Assembly: GCA_036277635.1 (NCBI GenBank)
Contig: DASUMP010000103.1
Location: forward strand, 1-5,556
From: DASUMP01 sp036277635
Lineage (GTDB): Bacteria; Actinomycetota; Acidimicrobiia; IMCC26256; PALSA-610
Length of the DNA stretch: 5,556 bases
Reading direction: 5' to 3'
Under the pieces are notes generated by a model. The model had not been told where the DNA came from. It made no database searches and worked only from the letters and a program-made list of their open reading frames with translations. Shown one piece after another: positions 5,486 to 5,556 of the stretch (the first letter of the stretch is position 1; every line of letters starts with the position of its first letter). A program made the translations under genes and the position numbers.

Positions 5486-5556
5486 GTGACGAGGAACGGT
5501 CAGGACACGCAACCCTCCAATCTCGCTCGGCTCGCCATTGCCGCACTATTCGCCGG
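5486..5556 (+). CDS. Start of an unidentified gene, cut by the window end
   Basis: From GTG 5486 the frame stays open to the last base, giving 23 full codons: a short polar N-terminus (TRNGQDTQPSN) and then LARLAIAALFA, which could begin a membrane helix or signal sequence. Seven of the 23 codons end in A or T, similar to the preceding unknown gene and unlike the isomerase gene. It starts 49 bases after the previous stop on the same strand, behind its own copy of the 12-base repeat. The visible part is too short to name a family, and the start rests mainly on the shared upstream element. Confidence 0.5.
   Translation, partial: MTRNGQDTQPSNLARLAIAALFA

Noticed and set aside
5438..5547. TGCCGCACT direct repeat at 5438-5446 and 5539-5547
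   Set aside because: A 9-base match in GC-rich DNA, one copy inside a coding frame and with no shared context, is close to chance.

Overview
The window is about 5.6 kb of very GC-rich DNA whose real genes end almost every codon in G or C. Gene content and order point to a high-GC actinobacterium. The Trm112-type protein starting ALDPKLLEILACP and a DUF222/HNH (13E12-type) gene fit Actinobacteria, and the overall look fits Acidimicrobiia or a relative. The lineage is an inference from protein style, not a marker-gene call.

Left part (1-3767, all + strand): a compact housekeeping block. It begins with the 3' part of a membrane protein gene (extracytoplasmic domain, one membrane helix, Asp/Pro-rich tail). 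Next comes a phosphomannomutase/phosphoglucomutase (manB), then a small Trm112/UPF0434-like protein that has lost most of its zinc cysteines. Last is a SIS-domain protein of the bifunctional phosphoglucose/phosphomannose isomerase family, which overlaps the Trm112-like gene by 4 bases. The mutase and isomerase together interconvert fructose-6-P, mannose-6-P, mannose-1-P and the glucose phosphates, so the block supplies precursors for GDP-mannose and cell-envelope glycans. The order mutase - small protein - SIS isomerase is a familiar actinobacterial arrangement. A perfect GC hairpin right after the isomerase stop probably marks the end of the transcript.

Right part (3768-5556): accessory in character. 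A DUF222-HNH endonuclease gene lies on the minus strand, tail to tail with the isomerase gene. Divergent from it is an unrecognised 119-residue protein with clearly relaxed third-position GC, followed by the start of another gene that runs off the window. The last two genes each begin with GTG exactly 6 bases after the same CACTCT hexamer, inside a 12-base exact repeat. The HNH gene has TATGAT 8 bases before its ATG. None of the three has a convincing Shine-Dalgarno sequence, so all three look like leaderless transcripts.

No tRNA, rRNA, CRISPR array or complete insertion sequence was seen. There is no gene-free stretch longer than 300 bases; the longest gaps are 84 bases (3768-3851) and 76 bases (5001-5076). 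I did not find a convincing new multi-gene system. The most interesting items are the shared promoter-like repeat, the compositionally distinct unknown gene beside the HNH gene, and the cysteine-poor Trm112-like protein.
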